Assembly: GCA_030549775.1 (NCBI GenBank)
Contig: CM060171.1
Coordinates: forward strand, 143,252,859-143,316,858
Origin: Tamarix chinensis
Taxonomy: Eukaryota > Streptophyta > Magnoliopsida > Caryophyllales > Tamaricaceae
Direction of reading: 5' to 3'
Length of the DNA stretch: 64,000 bases
The notes under the pieces were generated by a model. It was given only the letters and a program-made list of their open reading frames with translations, searched no databases and was not told the DNA's origin. Of the stretch, positions 33,276-46,056 are shown one piece after another (position 1 is the stretch's first letter; every line of letters begins with the position of its first letter). The translations under genes were made by a program, and so were the position numbers.

Positions 33276-35280
33276 AATTCTATTATATGTCTCCATCCAA
33301 AAATGACAGACAATAACAACTACAAGAGTCCAGGGATGTTAGTAAATAGGGAAACATCAATTTTAGAAGAATTAGGAAATGAAAAAAATATTCAAGTCCC
33401 ACCATTGATGAATATATATCTATGAATAATACACTGAGTTCCATACACAATAATGCCAAAAAAATTCTCTTTCTGTGGTCCATTTACATCATCACCATGG
33501 CCACAATGTACAAGCCACTAATAGCACATAATTTATGTTTGCTAGGATTATAAAACAAAATTCTTCTAAAATGTACCACAGGAGCCAACCTGAATCAGCA
33601 AGACTATAGAAATCATAATTCATAAGGCCAACACCACCTTTATTCTAGGGTAGACACACCTAATCCCATGATACTAAAGATCTAGTTGCAACACAATTAG
33701 GCCATAGGAAGGAATGGAAATGAGTGTTATTTAATAGTTATGGTCAAAATAACTCTATTTAGCATCAAAAAAGTTTCACTCCAATACACTTCTAAAATCT
33801 GGAGAGTTCTATCAATGAGAGAGAGAGAATGATTAAATTCAACGCCTTACCATCTTAATAAAGAAACATAAAATAAAGCTACATGGTGTAACTGCAATAG
33901 ATAGTAGACTAAATTTGTGTTTGGCAACCATCTTAATACTGTAACACATTACTTTTACACAAGATTTAAAAATTACACTAATTTTTATAATAAATTGCTA
34001 CAAAGTATATTCAAACAATACTCCTTATATGTAATGGAACTAGGGTTTAGAAATTACCTATTCAAATCGATCTGGTAGGCTATAACTTGGTTAAGATAGG
34101 GGCCTGCTAATAGGGAGCTTGAAGCTGGAACCAGACTGCCAACCGATATAAATGTTGCGCCCTGGAGGAGCCATGGTAGAAGGATGTTGAAGGAAGACTG
34201 TTGATGGGGATGGAAGATGATTTCGATGGATGAAGATTGCAGCAAAATGATGATGATCAATATGGAGCAAATAAATTTTCAAAGGATGACTCACAGAACT
34301 AATTGTATTTCTTCTACCAACAAATGAACATAAATGATACATATACAAACCCCTTAAAAAACCAAATAGCTACCAACATACCAAAAAATTAAAAACATCC
34401 CAATTTAAAATTTGCTTCAATTTTAGGCTCGGTCGTCCCTAAAAAAACGCCAGACCTTGTAATTTGTTAACAATTCCCCAACTCACATAGTCTGATAATA
34501 GGTTGCACTAATGACATCAATCATATAATCTCCTTATCCTCTATAAACAACCAAGCCCATTTATGTCTCACCATAATCATGAATGCCAAAACTAAGAACT
34601 CGACCACACAAGTAAAGAACAGGCATAAATTGGCCACGTGCTTTGCTTCCATAGGATGAGGTGATGGATAGGTTGTTTGTTAGCTCAGTGAATAAGAGGA
34701 TTTATTATGCCACTTCTCTAGTAATGTCGAGGCATTCTACTTCTTCTAAAACTAACATCTAACTTAATACATGGCTTGGATTTGACCAATGCAACTCAAA
34801 CGGGTATATTAATGCCCATTTTATAAAAAAAATTCTAAATGTATATTAACATCTAATATGAAGAACATAAAGTTTTTAAACTGAATCGCATCAACAATAA
34901 TCAACGGAAAAATAGGAAAGGGTATCACAGAATTATATTAATTGAATTAGAGTAAGAGAATAATAACCTTTCGATGACAACCAATTTGTAGCTCCAAACC
35001 AAAGAAATAAGAGCAACTATCGGCGTTTCTTCACTACTCACGTTCATTGCTCAAATCGAGGAAATAGAAGATGGGTTCGATGGAGAAAGAACAGGAAGAT
35101 AGAGGTGGAGCGTTCGATGGAGGAGGCAAAGTCGATCGAGAAAGTCATGGTCAAGGTTGATGGAGGAGAAGGAAGGCAATGTTCGTCGATGGAGGATGTG
35201 AAAAATTAGTCATGGTCAAGGTGCATGTCAAAAATATTTCCACCAATTTACAAATTTGTCCTTTGACGAGGATGTGGAAA
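33276..35280. other. Harbinger interior, noncoding
   Basis: No recognised domain in about 2 kb. Small minus-strand frames near 33.3 and 34.1 kb lack homology I can name. The last ~130 bases before 35418 are the purine/pyrimidine-biased subterminal region. Confidence 0.35.
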
Positions 35281-35418
35281 TTTTATTAGTTAAACTTTCT
35301 CTTTCATTTTTCCCCCTGTTTTCTTTCTCTCTAATTTTCCAGGTAACCAAATGCGTGAAAAAAAAATTCCATCAGTTTTTTTTCCTTTCCTCATTTTTTC
35401 CATGAACCAAAAAGACTC

Positions 35419-36559
35419 TAAGGGAAAAGGGAAGGTAAAATGAAAAAATAAAGTAAATATTGTATTACTAGTAACATGCCATATGTAGAAAGAGCCTCAT
35501 TTCCCACGCCACTTTAAGTTGGAAACCATCAAGCCTTAATTTGGTGGTGGATTTTTTTTTTGCCATGTGAAACTCTTATCACATACAATGTGTTATTGGT
35601 AATATGGTCGCAATTTCTATAGTATCACTTTACAAACCATCTACATTATATATAGTGTCGGCATCATTATGATGTTCAAATTTTTTTAATTGAAATATAT
35701 TTTAATAGGATTATCAAAATAACAAATTATATATCATAATATTTACAAATAGATATCCATATTGATACACTATAGCACTAATTCATAGTAGTCAATTAAT
35801 AATGGCATATAAAGAATGGTTTATTGAAAATTATTTGAACACGGGAATGCAATACATCTTTTAATAATGGTTTTATACAAAGAAATTTAATGACATGAAG
35901 GAATAAAATGTTGCCCATGTTTTGCTAACTATTATATTTATAATTTTTATCAAAATAAAAAATAATAATAGTTGTACATCATTTTAATAACGATTATAAA
36001 TATAATCGTTATTAGAATGCATTTTATTAACGGTATATAACTATTATTAAAATAGTGACATTAAATTCACTATTTCTTTCCTCTTCTCTCATTACTTTTG
36101 TTTCATATTTTTTATTTTCTTTCTTACTCTCACTCTTCTTCATCCTTTTGCTTATTGATAGCCACCGTTACCCTCCTTTTGTTGGTCAATGACCACCATC
36201 ATCTTCCTCTTGCATGCTGACAACTGCCTTGCTCCTCCTCTCAGTCATTGAGTCTAAATGTTCATATGGTTATGAAAAATTCAAAAACATTTATACTTCT
36301 ATAAAAATAAAAATTAAACATTTTTGTTTTTGAATACATTTTTTATCCTTTATAGAGGTATTCATAATCGTTATACAATCACAACATCATGAAAAGAATC
36401 AACTTTTATTAATAATTTGGTTTACCAAACAACAGAGTCTTGAATTATTTATTAGATAATAAGGCAATGCACAATTGGTGGAGATTTTCAATGTACAATG
36501 GAGTGTTTTTTGGCTCTTCTGATTATCGTTAGCGGTGACAATCATTCAAATTTTATCGG
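35419..36559. other. AT-rich spacer with MITE-like palindrome
   Basis: No gene. It contains the 30-base palindrome at 35985-36014 and a ~49-base segment (35752-35800) that recurs inside Copia-2 at 39401-39450. Confidence 0.45.
35985..36014. repeat. Perfect 13-bp inverted repeat with 4-base loop
   Basis: TAATAACGATTAT, loop AAAT, then ATAATCGTTATTA. The arms extend imperfectly outward (CATTT/GAATG). TAATAACG.TTAT palindromes are common inside plant MITEs, and similar TTAACGGTATA and TAATAATGG stretches lie close by, so this may be the core of a small nonautonomous element. Confidence 0.7.
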
Positions 36560-36870
36560 TGTTATTTTTAGTAGCCTTTTATTTTTTCACATATAAATTA
36601 TAGTAAGGTAGGCCCTTGGTTATAAAAGGGTCATTGGTGCTTATTTAAAAATAGAGAGAACAAATTGATAGAAGTATATCTAAGTTCATTGGAGTGATTA
36701 GTGGAAAAGGGAGATCAGTTCCTTATGAATAAAACTATTCAAAGAGTTTTTTTGTCTTCGATCTCATACTTTTTGGCATGTTATACTATTTGGGAAGTAT
36801 ACTTAATCTTCTTGAACATCAAACTCAATTCTTGATAATCTCTTCAATCAAGTAGTAGTTGACACTCACA
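36560..36870 (+). repeat. Copia-2 5' LTR
   Basis: It starts TGTTATTTTTAGTAGCC and ends GACACTCACA. The primer site after it reads TTTGGTACCATATC, a decayed form of the Met-tRNA site. TATA box at about 36619-36626. Confidence 0.8.
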
Positions 36871-36901
36871 TTTGGTACCATATCTTGGAGAAATAAGATC
36901 G

Positions 36902-37720
36902 ATGATTTCTATCAAGTTCGATGTGGAGAAGTTCTCAAGGAGGAATGACTTTAATATTTAGAGAGTAAAGATGAGAGCTTTGTTAGTTTAGCAGGGCTTA
37001 TATTTTGTGATTCTTAATGACAAGAAAAGTAAGGGAATGGAGGAAAATATGTCTAAGGCCAAAGAGATTGATGAAAAGGATCACAACACTGTCATTCTTT
37101 ACATGGGAGACAATGTACTTCGTGAAGTCTCAAGGGATAAAGCAAATGTTTTAGTTTGGAAGAAGCTTAAGGGCTTATACATGACCAAGTCTCTTATGAA
37201 GAAGTTCTTCTCAATAAAATGTTGTACTCAATTAAAATTTAAGTTGGTAAGTCAATCGAGGACCGTCTTGATGGTTTTAACAAGATATTATTGGATCTTG
37301 AGAACTTAGACATTAAAGAAGAATATGAAGATCAAGCCATCATTCTACTAAATTATCTACCCCTAGATAAATACCAAAAATTCCGTGGATACTATGATGT
37401 ATATCTATGAAGCACTAAAGCTATAAGATTTCATTACTGCATTATCTTCAAAGGATCTTAAGAGGCAAAGCGTGCAAAAGGATGAGTCAGTAGTAGAGAT
37501 CTTGAATCAAAGGGGAACATTTGAAAAATGAGACAAGAAAAGAAAAAGAAACCAATCAAAGTCATAATCAAAGGAAAGCTGGGAGTGCTTTAACTATCAT
37601 AAAAGGGGGAAATTCAAGTAAGATTTCCCTAAAAGAAGTAATAAGCAGTAATAGTTCAAGAAACAATCGATGAATCTTCAAGAAACTAGAGATTTTAAAG
37701 TAATCTCGAATGGATATGAG
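36902..37720 (+). pseudogene. Copia-2 gag
   Basis: From ATG at 36902 the frame reads KFDVEKFSRRNDFNI, then TAG at 36959-36961 where relatives have Trp, then RVKMRALLV, another TAG where relatives have Gln, and QGLYFVILNDKKS. This is the standard opening of TNT1-type gag. The zinc knuckle near 37580 is damaged (CFNYHKRGKFK, second Cys changed to Tyr). Further shifts occur after 37250. Confidence 0.75.
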
Positions 37721-37765
37721 AGTTAAAAAGTGTTGATGGTGGCTAATACTGGAGGAGATGAAGGT

Positions 37766-38830
37766 TGGGTGATGGACACATAGTGCACATTTCACCTATG
37801 TCCCAGCAAATCAAGATTTTTCAATTATGAAAGATCTCATGGTGGTTAGGTCCTAATGGAAAACAATAAGGCATGTGTAGTAGTTGGAATGGGAAAGATT
37901 ATGTTAAGGAAAAATTTAGGGGTTGAGTTTATTCTTAAAAGGGTTGGGCATATTCTCAACATCAAGAGAAATATGATATCTCTTGGACCCCTAGATCAAG
38001 AGGGTTACTCCATTAAAGCTGAGAAAGGATGCTTGAAAGTGACAAAAGGCTTGATGGCGATATTAAGAGGAGAGTCAAATAATGGCATGTATATCCTAAG
38101 GACTCCCTAACACTCCTTGAATACAACTCAGAGCAGTATAAAGACTGGATTGAATGATTCGGTGTTGGGGAATTATAGGTTGTCATATGTGAGCATCAAG
38201 GGTTTAAATATTCTCAGAAAGAAAGGGTTGTTGGGAGATACTGACGTGAAGGATCTTGATTTATGTGAAGAGTGTATCAAAGGCAAAGCAAGTAGGTTGA
38301 AATTTTCATCCAACACTGACAGAGCAACCAATGTGCTTGATTCTGCACATGCTAATTTGTGAGCCTGTCAAAAATCAGTCACTAGGTGGTGCGAGGCATT
38401 TTCTTTCTATTATTGATGATCATGCAAGACTTGTATGGATTTATTTCCTAAGATCTAAAGGTGAAGCATTTAAGTATTTTAAGGGATGGATGTGTATGCT
38501 GGAGAATTAATTTGAAAGAAAGGTCAATGCACTAGGAACAAATAATGGCCTTGAGTTATGCAATGAAGCCTTTACTGTGTTCTATAAAGTTCATGGGATT
38601 AAGAGACACTCAAGAGTTAAAGGTACAACTCTATAAAATGGTGTTGCGGAAAGGATGAATTAAACCATCTAGAAAGGGTGCAATGTATAGTGATCATCTC
38701 AAGGTTATCCAGACATTTCAGGGCAGAGACAATAAGAACAACTTGCTACTTAATAAATTACTGTCCTTTAGTGGGACTTTATTGTGATACTCTAGTGGAA
38801 AATTTAGCTAGAAATAATGCCTATTTATGA
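37766..38830 (+). pseudogene. Copia-2 protease and integrase
   Basis: The protease start GWVMDT* places a stop inside the active-site motif. It continues with CPSKSRFFNYERS and VGHILNIKRNMISLG. Gag-pre-integrase has GLNILRKKGLLGD and LCEECIKGKASRLKF. The integrase core around 38390-38660 is recognisable (DDHARLVWIYF-like, LGTNNGLELCNEAF) but frame-shifted; the second catalytic Asp is Asn (TNNG). Confidence 0.7.
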
Positions 38831-39229
38831 GAACTTAAGAGTATTTGGTTATGTGTGTTATGTGCACAATAAAGAAGGAAAGTTGGATGTACATGGAGGC
38901 TATAGAGTGTTTACTCTTTGGATATCTAAAAGGAGGGAAGGGATCCAAGCTTCTTAAGATTGAAGGAAATGGGTTGAGAACCACGATCATCGAGATGTTA
39001 CTTTCAAGGAAGATCATTTGTATAAAGATCTTAAATTAGCATATAGAAATTCGAGTGATATTGACAATAGTAGCTTAGGGATGAAGGTGCAACTTGAAAT
39101 GGATAACCAATAGCTAGGGATTGGTGCAGATATAGTGATAGAGTATGATTATGCTAAGAAAAGGGAAGATATACTTGAAAATTTATCAAGATACTAGCTG
39201 ATAAAGTATATAGTAAGGAGGGAGAAAAT

Positions 39230-40890
39230 ACCTCTAGAAAGGTATGGTTATGCTTAGATCATAACATATGCTATAAATGCAAGGGACCCGACTACATATA
39301 AAGTTGCCATTTCAAGTCATGTAAAAGACAAGTGGATTTAAGTTATAGCTGAGGAGATGGAGTCTTTAAGGAAGAATAAGACTTGGAGATTGGTTCTTAT
39401 ACATATCCATATTGATACACTATAACACTACCACATAATAGTCAATTAACATGTCCTATACCAAAAAGGAAGAAGCTAGTAGTGTGTTAGTGGATTTATA
39501 AGCTAAGTGAGGTCACTAAATTTGGTGAAAAACCAAGGTATAAAGCCAGGTTAACGGCTACGGGCTTTACTCAGTAACAAAGGGTTGGTAACAAATAGAT
39601 ATTTTCTCTAGTTGTAGGTTATAACTCAATACGGACCCTTCTAGCAATTGTGGCCTTGAATGATATGGAATTAGAACACTAGATTTAAAAACAATATTCC
39701 TTCACAGTGAAGTGTATGAAAAAAATTATATGCATCAACCTCTTGGATATGTTGAACATGGTAAGGATGATTGAGTATGTATATAGCAAAAATCATTGTA
39801 AGGACTCAATCAATCGTCAAGGTAGTGGAATAAGATATTTGACTATTTTGTTCAAAATATTGGGTTTAGGAGAAGTAAGTTTGATCCATGGGTATAAACA
39901 CAACAAAAGAGAGGGGAAATAGTGTAGTTTCTTCTATTATATGTGGATGATATGTTGATAGCCAATAGATCTAAGGTTGAAGTCAGCAGGGTTAAGGACA
40001 TGTTAAAGACTAAGTTTGAAATGAAGGAGTTAGGAGAAGTTGAGAGGATCTTAGGGATGGAATTATAGAGAAATGGACAAAGAAGAAAAGTATTCATCAC
40101 TTATGGTTCATATGTGAATAAATTACTTGATAAGTTTAGTTTTCTAGAGGTAAAGCTAGTATCCACTCCAAATTCCTCTCATCTTAAGGTGTTGAAATAT
40201 CAAAGACTGAAGACCACAAGTGAATTGAAAGACATGGTTCAATCTCCTTATACTAGTGTGGTTGAAACTCTAATGTACTTAATGATATGTAAAATACATG
40301 ATCTGTTTCATGGAATAAGCCTGGTTAGTAGGTACATTAGAAATCTAGTGAGGGAACATTGGAAGATATTCAAATGGATTATAAGGTATTTGGTTGGAAC
40401 TCAGGAAGTCAAGTTGTTGTATGGGTTACAGGAGTTAGAAGAAATTGAACTTGAAGGTTTTATAGACTCGAATTATGCAGGGGATGTTGATAGAAGAAGA
40501 ATATAGTCTAGTTATGTTTTTCAATTGGGAAAGTGTACAATTAGTTGGGAGTCTTCACTTCTAGGAATTTTTACTCTCTCATCTAATGAGGCAGAATATT
40601 TAGCCTAGATTGAAGCCATCAAAGAAGTTATATGGATCAAAGGGTTGGTCAAGGAATATCATAATCAACTCAATAAGGTGAATGTGGGGTGTGATAATCA
40701 AAGTGTTTTGTGTCTCAGCGTGAATCCCATCAATAATGAGAGAACAAAGCACTTGGATGTAAGGTTACACTTTACTAGGGAAGAACTGGCAGGATGGAGG
40801 ATTTTCTTGGAGAAAGTAAGCACCGAGGAGAATGAAACAGATCTACTCAGTAATGCCCTACCAAATATTAATTTTAGTTATTGTATATAG
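39230..40890 (+). pseudogene. Copia-2 reverse transcriptase and RNase H
   Basis: The pieces include SLRKNKTWRLVL (39365 on), a foreign ~50-base insertion at 39401-39450, ARLTATGFTQ, YVDD at 39940-39951 (intact), VNKLLDKFSFLEVKLVSTP, IIRYLVGTQEVKLLY and the RNase H end VGCDNQSVLCLSVNPINNERT. Many TAG, TGA and TAA stops and several frameshifts are present. Confidence 0.8.
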
Positions 40891-40929
40891 CTTCTAAATT
40901 GTTGTAAGTATGTGGAGAAATGGAGGAAT

Positions 40930-41301
40930 TGTTAGTTTTAATAGCCTTTTTATTTATTCACATACAAATTACCATAAGGCAAGCTAGCTTAATTACCAAT
41001 TAACTGTTATTACTTGTAACCTAATCAGCAAGTAGCCAAGATATTATGGCCATTAGCCCTTGGTTATAAAAGGGACATTATTTATTATTTAAAAATAGAG
41101 ATAGCAAACCAATAGAAGTAAAACCAAGTTCACCGGAGTGATTATTGGAGAAGGGAGATTAGTCCCTTATGAATACAACTTGTCAAAGAGTTTGATGTCT
41201 ACAATTTCATATTTTTTGTGTGATATACTTTTTGTGAAGTATAGTTAATCTTCTTGAACATCAAACTCACCTCTTGAATTGAGTAGCATCCGACACTCAC
41301 G
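40930..41301 (+). repeat. Copia-2 3' LTR
   Basis: It starts TGTTAGTTTTAATAGCC after the purine tract TGGAGAAATGGAGGAAT, keeps the segment deleted from the 5' LTR, and has GGTTATAAAAGGG at about 41062-41074. Confidence 0.8.
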
Positions 41302-43065
41302 ATCTGAAATCCAACATATTTTATTCAATAAATATATAAATGAACATGGATAAATGGATATTGATATGAATATGGAGAAATAAAAAAAATCTGTTGACAT
41401 GTTTAGGTATGAATACGGATAAGGGATCACTCAATCTATTTCTGCCTCCATATCTATACCCGTACCCACATCCATTTATCTAATCTAAATTTATTTTTTT
41501 ATCCTTTATTTATATAACTACTATATATTTTCTAAAGCTAAAAGTGAAAATGTAATCAAACCCTGACAATCTAAATATGAAATTGTAACATTTGACGGTT
41601 TTTATTCTAAATCTAATGTGTTTTACCCAATGGATGTGTAAATAGATATAGATATGAAAGTAGAAAAAAATACATGTCGGATTTGTATACAAATATAAAT
41701 ATAAAATTTCTTATCCAATTTGGATAACGGGCTGAAGATACCCAATCCGTACTCAATCTATTAACATCCTTTATTATGGTGTAAGGCATGCAAGTGGGGA
41801 ATTTACTACTTCCTTTTGAATTTCTCTTAATTTCTCTTGGTTTTTGTGATTATAATGTAAGATGTGGAGGGGATAATTGGAAAATGTTGAATGGTAAATG
41901 ATTCATGCTTTTGAATTTACATTAATGTTGGTTATATTATACCACTATAACATATTTAGGTAGAGAAAGAGAATGAAAATTTTGATGGGGAGATGGTCTA
42001 CAAAAGTAGACATAATGCCTGTATAGAATATTCTATAGTAATTTGATTTGATGAGAAGAAAGAATAATTTAAATAGTCTATATAATGCGTTATGTCAAAA
42101 GTCCAAGGAAAATTTTTGGTTGTAAAAAAAAGTGCTTAATAATGTATATATAAGCAACAACTTTACACAACTAACTAGAATAGTTGAGAATTTTTTTATA
42201 AAAAAAAATAAGACATTTGCAAAAAAAAAAAATTCCTAATATTTCAAAAGTTTTAGAATTCCAAAAAAAATTAAAAATATATTTTAGAACAAATAAAAAT
42301 TTCTTAAAATATAATCTAAAAATGTATGAAAAAATTTCAAAAGTATTTTTATATTTTGAAATCCTGGTATTTAGAAAATAAAATTTGAATTTTGCAAAAA
42401 CCAATGCCAAATTTTTTTTAAAAAGGTATGCTATTTAAAATATGGAATTTCTATTAAATTAAACATGTTTGTTTTCTTTTAAATTCTCATTGGTTTATGG
42501 AAAATTTTAAGTTTTTTTAAATAAATATTTGATTTTCTAACAAAGTATGATATTTTAATTTATTATTATTTTACTACTTAATGAAATTGTGAAGAGATTT
42601 AATATTTTTTCCTGATTGTATGCATAATAATATGTTTTAACTAGATTATGTAATCTAAAATATTTTTTGTTTAGATACTTTAACAGTTGACCTAATGTAT
42701 CGCAAGTATCTCATGCTTGTAATTACTTCATTTTGATGCCTTCATATTTGAACTTAGTTTCACTTAAGTACATAAAAAATGGGTACCTATATGAAATTAG
42801 GAAAGTGAATTATATATTTTTAATATTTAGGTACTCAAGTGAAACAATACTAATATATATAATATGTTATGCAATATAAATATAAAAAAGAATAGTTTTT
42901 AATACATTTTGTAGACTTCGTGGTTGTAGATTTCTTAGGAAACCTTCGTTCCTTGACAAGAAATTGAAAACCCTTCATTATTTTATAAAAAAGAACTCTA
43001 ATCATTCAAAAAAAAGACATTCGACTCTTTCCTACGATAACCAATGACAAATAATATGTGGGTTG
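41302..43065. other. AT-rich spacer between Copia-2 and Copia-3
   Basis: No gene. Around 41330-41750 short phrases like GGATATTGATATGAATATGG and ATAGATATAGATATG recur, giving a low-complexity, possibly transposon-end-like stretch. A foldback element relic lies at 42640-42870. Confidence 0.4.
42640..42870. mobile_element. Foldback MITE-like element, copy 4 (partial)
   Basis: It contains TTAGATACTTTAACAGTTGA, TTTCACTTAAGTACATAAAA and ATATTTAGGTACTCAAGTGA, the signature phrases of copies 1-3. The TTTCACTT/AAGTGAAA arms are inverted. The right end is diverged or missing. Confidence 0.45.
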
Positions 43066-43070
43066 AACCA

Positions 43071-43568
43071 TGTGAAGATTAATATCATTTTTTTTGTCCA
43101 CATCAACATATTCTTTTAGTTTCCTTATTAAATGCAATCTTCTCTATAGTTATTCTCTTAATAGCTAAGAGCATGAAGTGTAGTGTTTTAGTAGGAAATA
43201 TAGACTTATATTCTTGATTCCTTTCTTGTCCAGACTGTAACTTTCCTTGTGTTAATGCAGGTGTATCTATTTTTTTATATAAATAGAGGTAGTGCTAAGA
43301 TATTAAGGGAAGTGTGTCAAAGGCATAATAAGGAAAAGAAAAAGAGTTGGAGAAAAATTCTGTAGAGCACAGAGAGAAGAGAGTCAAGAAACTCTAGTTT
43401 ATAAGAGTGGTTCTTATTTTAGTGTGTTGTATGATGTCCATGGCTAAGAATCAATAAAGAACTACTTTATTCTAAATTCTCTTTTCAGTAAAATCTTTCA
43501 AAATTGAATAAATCTATTTCTTGGTTTCTTCTTGTTTCATTCTTGATTTTCTTTGCTCATCTTCTACA
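43071..43568 (+). repeat. Copia-3 5' LTR
   Basis: 498 bases from TGTGAAGATTAATATC to CATCTTCTACA. The TATA box TATATAAATAG is at about 43276-43286 and an AATAAA lies near 43452. The primer site after it (ATTAGTATTAAAAGTGAG) looks like a decayed ATTGGTATCA form. Confidence 0.88.
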
Positions 43569-43597
43569 ATTAGTATTAAAAGTGAGGGAGAAAATAG

Positions 43598-44128
43598 ATG
43601 GGGTATGCTAGGTTCGACATAGATAAATTCACAAGGAAGAATGACTTCTCTGTGTAGAGGGTGAAGATGAAGGCATTAATAGTGCAACAAGGACATCACC
43701 TAGAATTTGGGGATAAGACATCTATGGAGAGCATGGAAGAAAGAACTCGAACCGAGTTAATGGAGAAGGCTCACAACACTCTAATTTTGTGCTTGGGTGA
43801 CATGGTGGTCAGGGAAGTTTCAAAGGAGTCTACATCTGCAGGAATTTAGGCTAAGTTGGAAGCCTTATATATGACTAGATCCTAGACCAAAAGGGCTATT
43901 CTCAAATAGAGATTATACTCCTATAAGATGTAACCAAACCGAAGACTAGAATATCATTTGGATGAGCTTAACAAGATAACACTTGACTTGAAGAACATAG
44001 ATGTCAAGCTTGAAGATGAGGACCTTGCAGTGATCCTTCTCAATTCACTTCCACAAGATAAATATGAGCACTTTTTAGATATAATGCTATATCGATCTGA
44101 AGATCTAACCTTGGAAGATGTGGTAACC
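43598..44128 (+). pseudogene. Copia-3 gag, N-terminal part
   Basis: From ATG at 43598: ARFDIDKFTRKNDFSV, TAG at 43655-43657 (codon 20, the same codon stopped in Copia-2), RVKMKALIVQQG, NTLILCLGDMVVREVS and AKLEALYMTRS. It then has more stops, and LTLEDVV meets the insertion. The reading continues after element A as ALKSKEMKM. Confidence 0.8.
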
Positions 44129-45145
44129 TGAAATGCCCCGAAAATTCTAATTTAAGAATTATAATTAAATAAGATTTTATTATAAAAATTAAATAAATAA
44201 ATTATTTTTATTAAAATAAAATATAATTAATTAGGGCAAATCAAGAAGAAATTTATAAGTATTTTAATTACGAAGAAATTTAGGTATTTTAGCTAATTAA
44301 TGATTTTATTTTGGAAATTAATTAAATAAATTATTTTATTTAGAATAAGAAGGATAAAGTAGGTCCAAATTAATAGGAATTTTATAAATAATTTAATTGG
44401 AGAAAATTGGAATAATTGGCTAATTAAAATAGAATTTATGGAAAATCTTTTAAAAATACTAAATTAGCATAAAAACGGATTTAAATATTATTTTATTTAA
44501 ATATTATTATTTTTAAATATTCTAAATATCCTAATTAATTTAATTAACCCAACCCTTATATTTTTATTTTTCCCTTTTCCCTTTTCCTTTTCTTTCTTCT
44601 TTTTTCCTTTCTTTTCCTTTCTTTTTATTTTCTTCCTCTCCTCCCCGACCTAGGCCAGCCCGCGGCCCAGTCCTTTCCCTTCTTCATTCTTCCTTCGGCA
44701 GCCCAGCCCGTGCGGCAGTTTCTCCTTCCCATGGCCCAACTCCTAAACGTCGTGTTTTGATTAATCATTCCCCATCAGTCGACCGGTTCTCCCCTCCTTT
44801 TTCCTTTCTTTCTTTTTCCCCAGACCGTCGGTCCAGCCCCCACCTTTCTTCTTTCTTTCTTCTTTCTCTTCCTCCCGTCAACAACCTACATCACTGCCCA
44901 GCTCCCTGGATTTTCGCCACTAACCTCGCCGTTAATCCGGCCAAACTCTCCTCCCTCTCCCCTACTAACTCGTAGCCAATTTAACCCCATCAACCCTCCC
45001 CTATCCTCGCATGTTCTCCCTTTTTCTAGCCAACAACTCACCCTACCACTTTGATTTTCATTGGCCAAATGACGCCGTCAGCAAGCCCTAACTGACCTGT
45101 CTTGATTCCCCCATCTTCCCTTCAACCTTATCTCCTCCTTAAACC

Positions 45146-45152
45146 TATAAAT
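45146..45152 (+). promoter_or_regulatory. Putative TATA box of element A LTR
   Basis: ACCTATAAATACCCC lies about 1.0 kb into the LTR, at the end of a CT-rich block. Element B has CCTATAAAAGC in the same context. This is the likely U3/R start region. Confidence 0.5.
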
Positions 45153-45827
45153 ACCCCTTACCAACCCTGGAGTCGGTTTTTGTTTTCGAACCCAGGAAAA
45201 TCATTCCTTTTCGCTGCTGCCACTTCAGACTCTATTGCCGCCGTCGTCGGCCAACGCCACCACCCAATCTTCCCACCCGAGCCTTCCCCACATCGTCCTC
45301 TACCTAAATGAACCACCCATATCCCTCGATTTTTCCTACATAAGCCGCCCCGGTTATGCAAAGTTCTCTCCCCTATCAACCCTTTCTTCCATCTCTGCCA
45401 CCCTTCGCGCCGCCATCCACCACCACTACCGCCGATGCCACTGCCTCATTCACCTCCCAAATTGTACTACAGACTCTCCTCTATCTCCCCCTACTATTCT
45501 TTTCCTTTTTCTCCCTCTCCTTCTCTCTTTCTCTTCTTCTTCCTCTTTTGGTCACCATCGCCACCACTGTGTGCCACCACCATTGGTTGCGCAACCACCC
45601 TTATTCTATTCATCTCCTTCTAGACAACCATAACCACCCTTACTTCCACCATCTTTCTTTTTCTCTTTTTCCCCGCCCTCAACTTTTCTCTTTTCTTCTC
45701 TTTTTCTGGCCACCGCCACCACCGCTTGTCACCACTAGCCTAAGGTTGAGTCCTAAACCCTCTCAACCTTTTTTTCCTATTTAACTAAGTTTATTTTAAT
45801 TTTATCTCAATTTTAACCTATTATTCA

Positions 45828-45828
<1 letters not shown>

Positions 45829-45874
<46 letters not shown>

Positions 45875-46003
45875 GTATTGATATTATTATTATTATTATT
45901 AAGTTCAATATTATTAGTATTATTAATCTTATTAGGGCTGACTCTATTTGGTTGAGTAGATTATTAGTATTATTATGAGTTTTTATTTTATTTCTTAATG
46001 TTG

Positions 46004-46056
<53 letters not shown>

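Larger units (their letters stand above)
28624..35418 (-). mobile_element. PIF/Harbinger DNA transposon carrying a host gene fragment
   Basis: The left end reads GGCCCTATTTGGTTTGTAGA. The right end, reverse complemented, reads GAGTCTTTTTGGTTCATGGA; both then run into purine-rich sequence with a second TTTGGTT inside. Such ends are typical of PIF/Harbinger/Tourist elements. Flanks are TTAT on the left and TAA on the right, near the expected TWA target but not an exact duplicate. The interior has the two genes of an autonomous element, Myb/SANT-like and DDE transposase, both on the minus strand, plus a plus-strand OBERON fragment. Both genes have disabling changes. The total of about 6.8 kb is long but within the range of autonomous elements with captured DNA. 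Confidence 0.75.
36560..41301 (+). mobile_element. Copia-2: Ty1/copia retrotransposon, heavily decayed
   Basis: LTRs at 36560-36870 and 40930-41301 share the same sequence. The 5' copy lacks about 75 bases present in the 3' copy (after AAATTA..ATAAGG). Both contain GGTTATAAAAGGG, a TATA box. Flanks ATCGG (36555-36559) and ATCTG (41302-41306) are a 4-of-5 target duplication, assuming the 3' LTR ends TCACG by an A-to-G change from TCACA. Gag, protease, integrase, reverse transcriptase and RNase H are present in copia order with many stops. The LTRs have diverged noticeably, so it is older than Copia-1. Confidence 0.85.

Noticed and set aside
44757..45784. Several overlapping Pro/Ser/Leu-rich frames
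   Set aside because: They lie in the CT-rich leader of element A; equivalent leaders of B and C2 give unrelated frames, so they are not conserved proteins.
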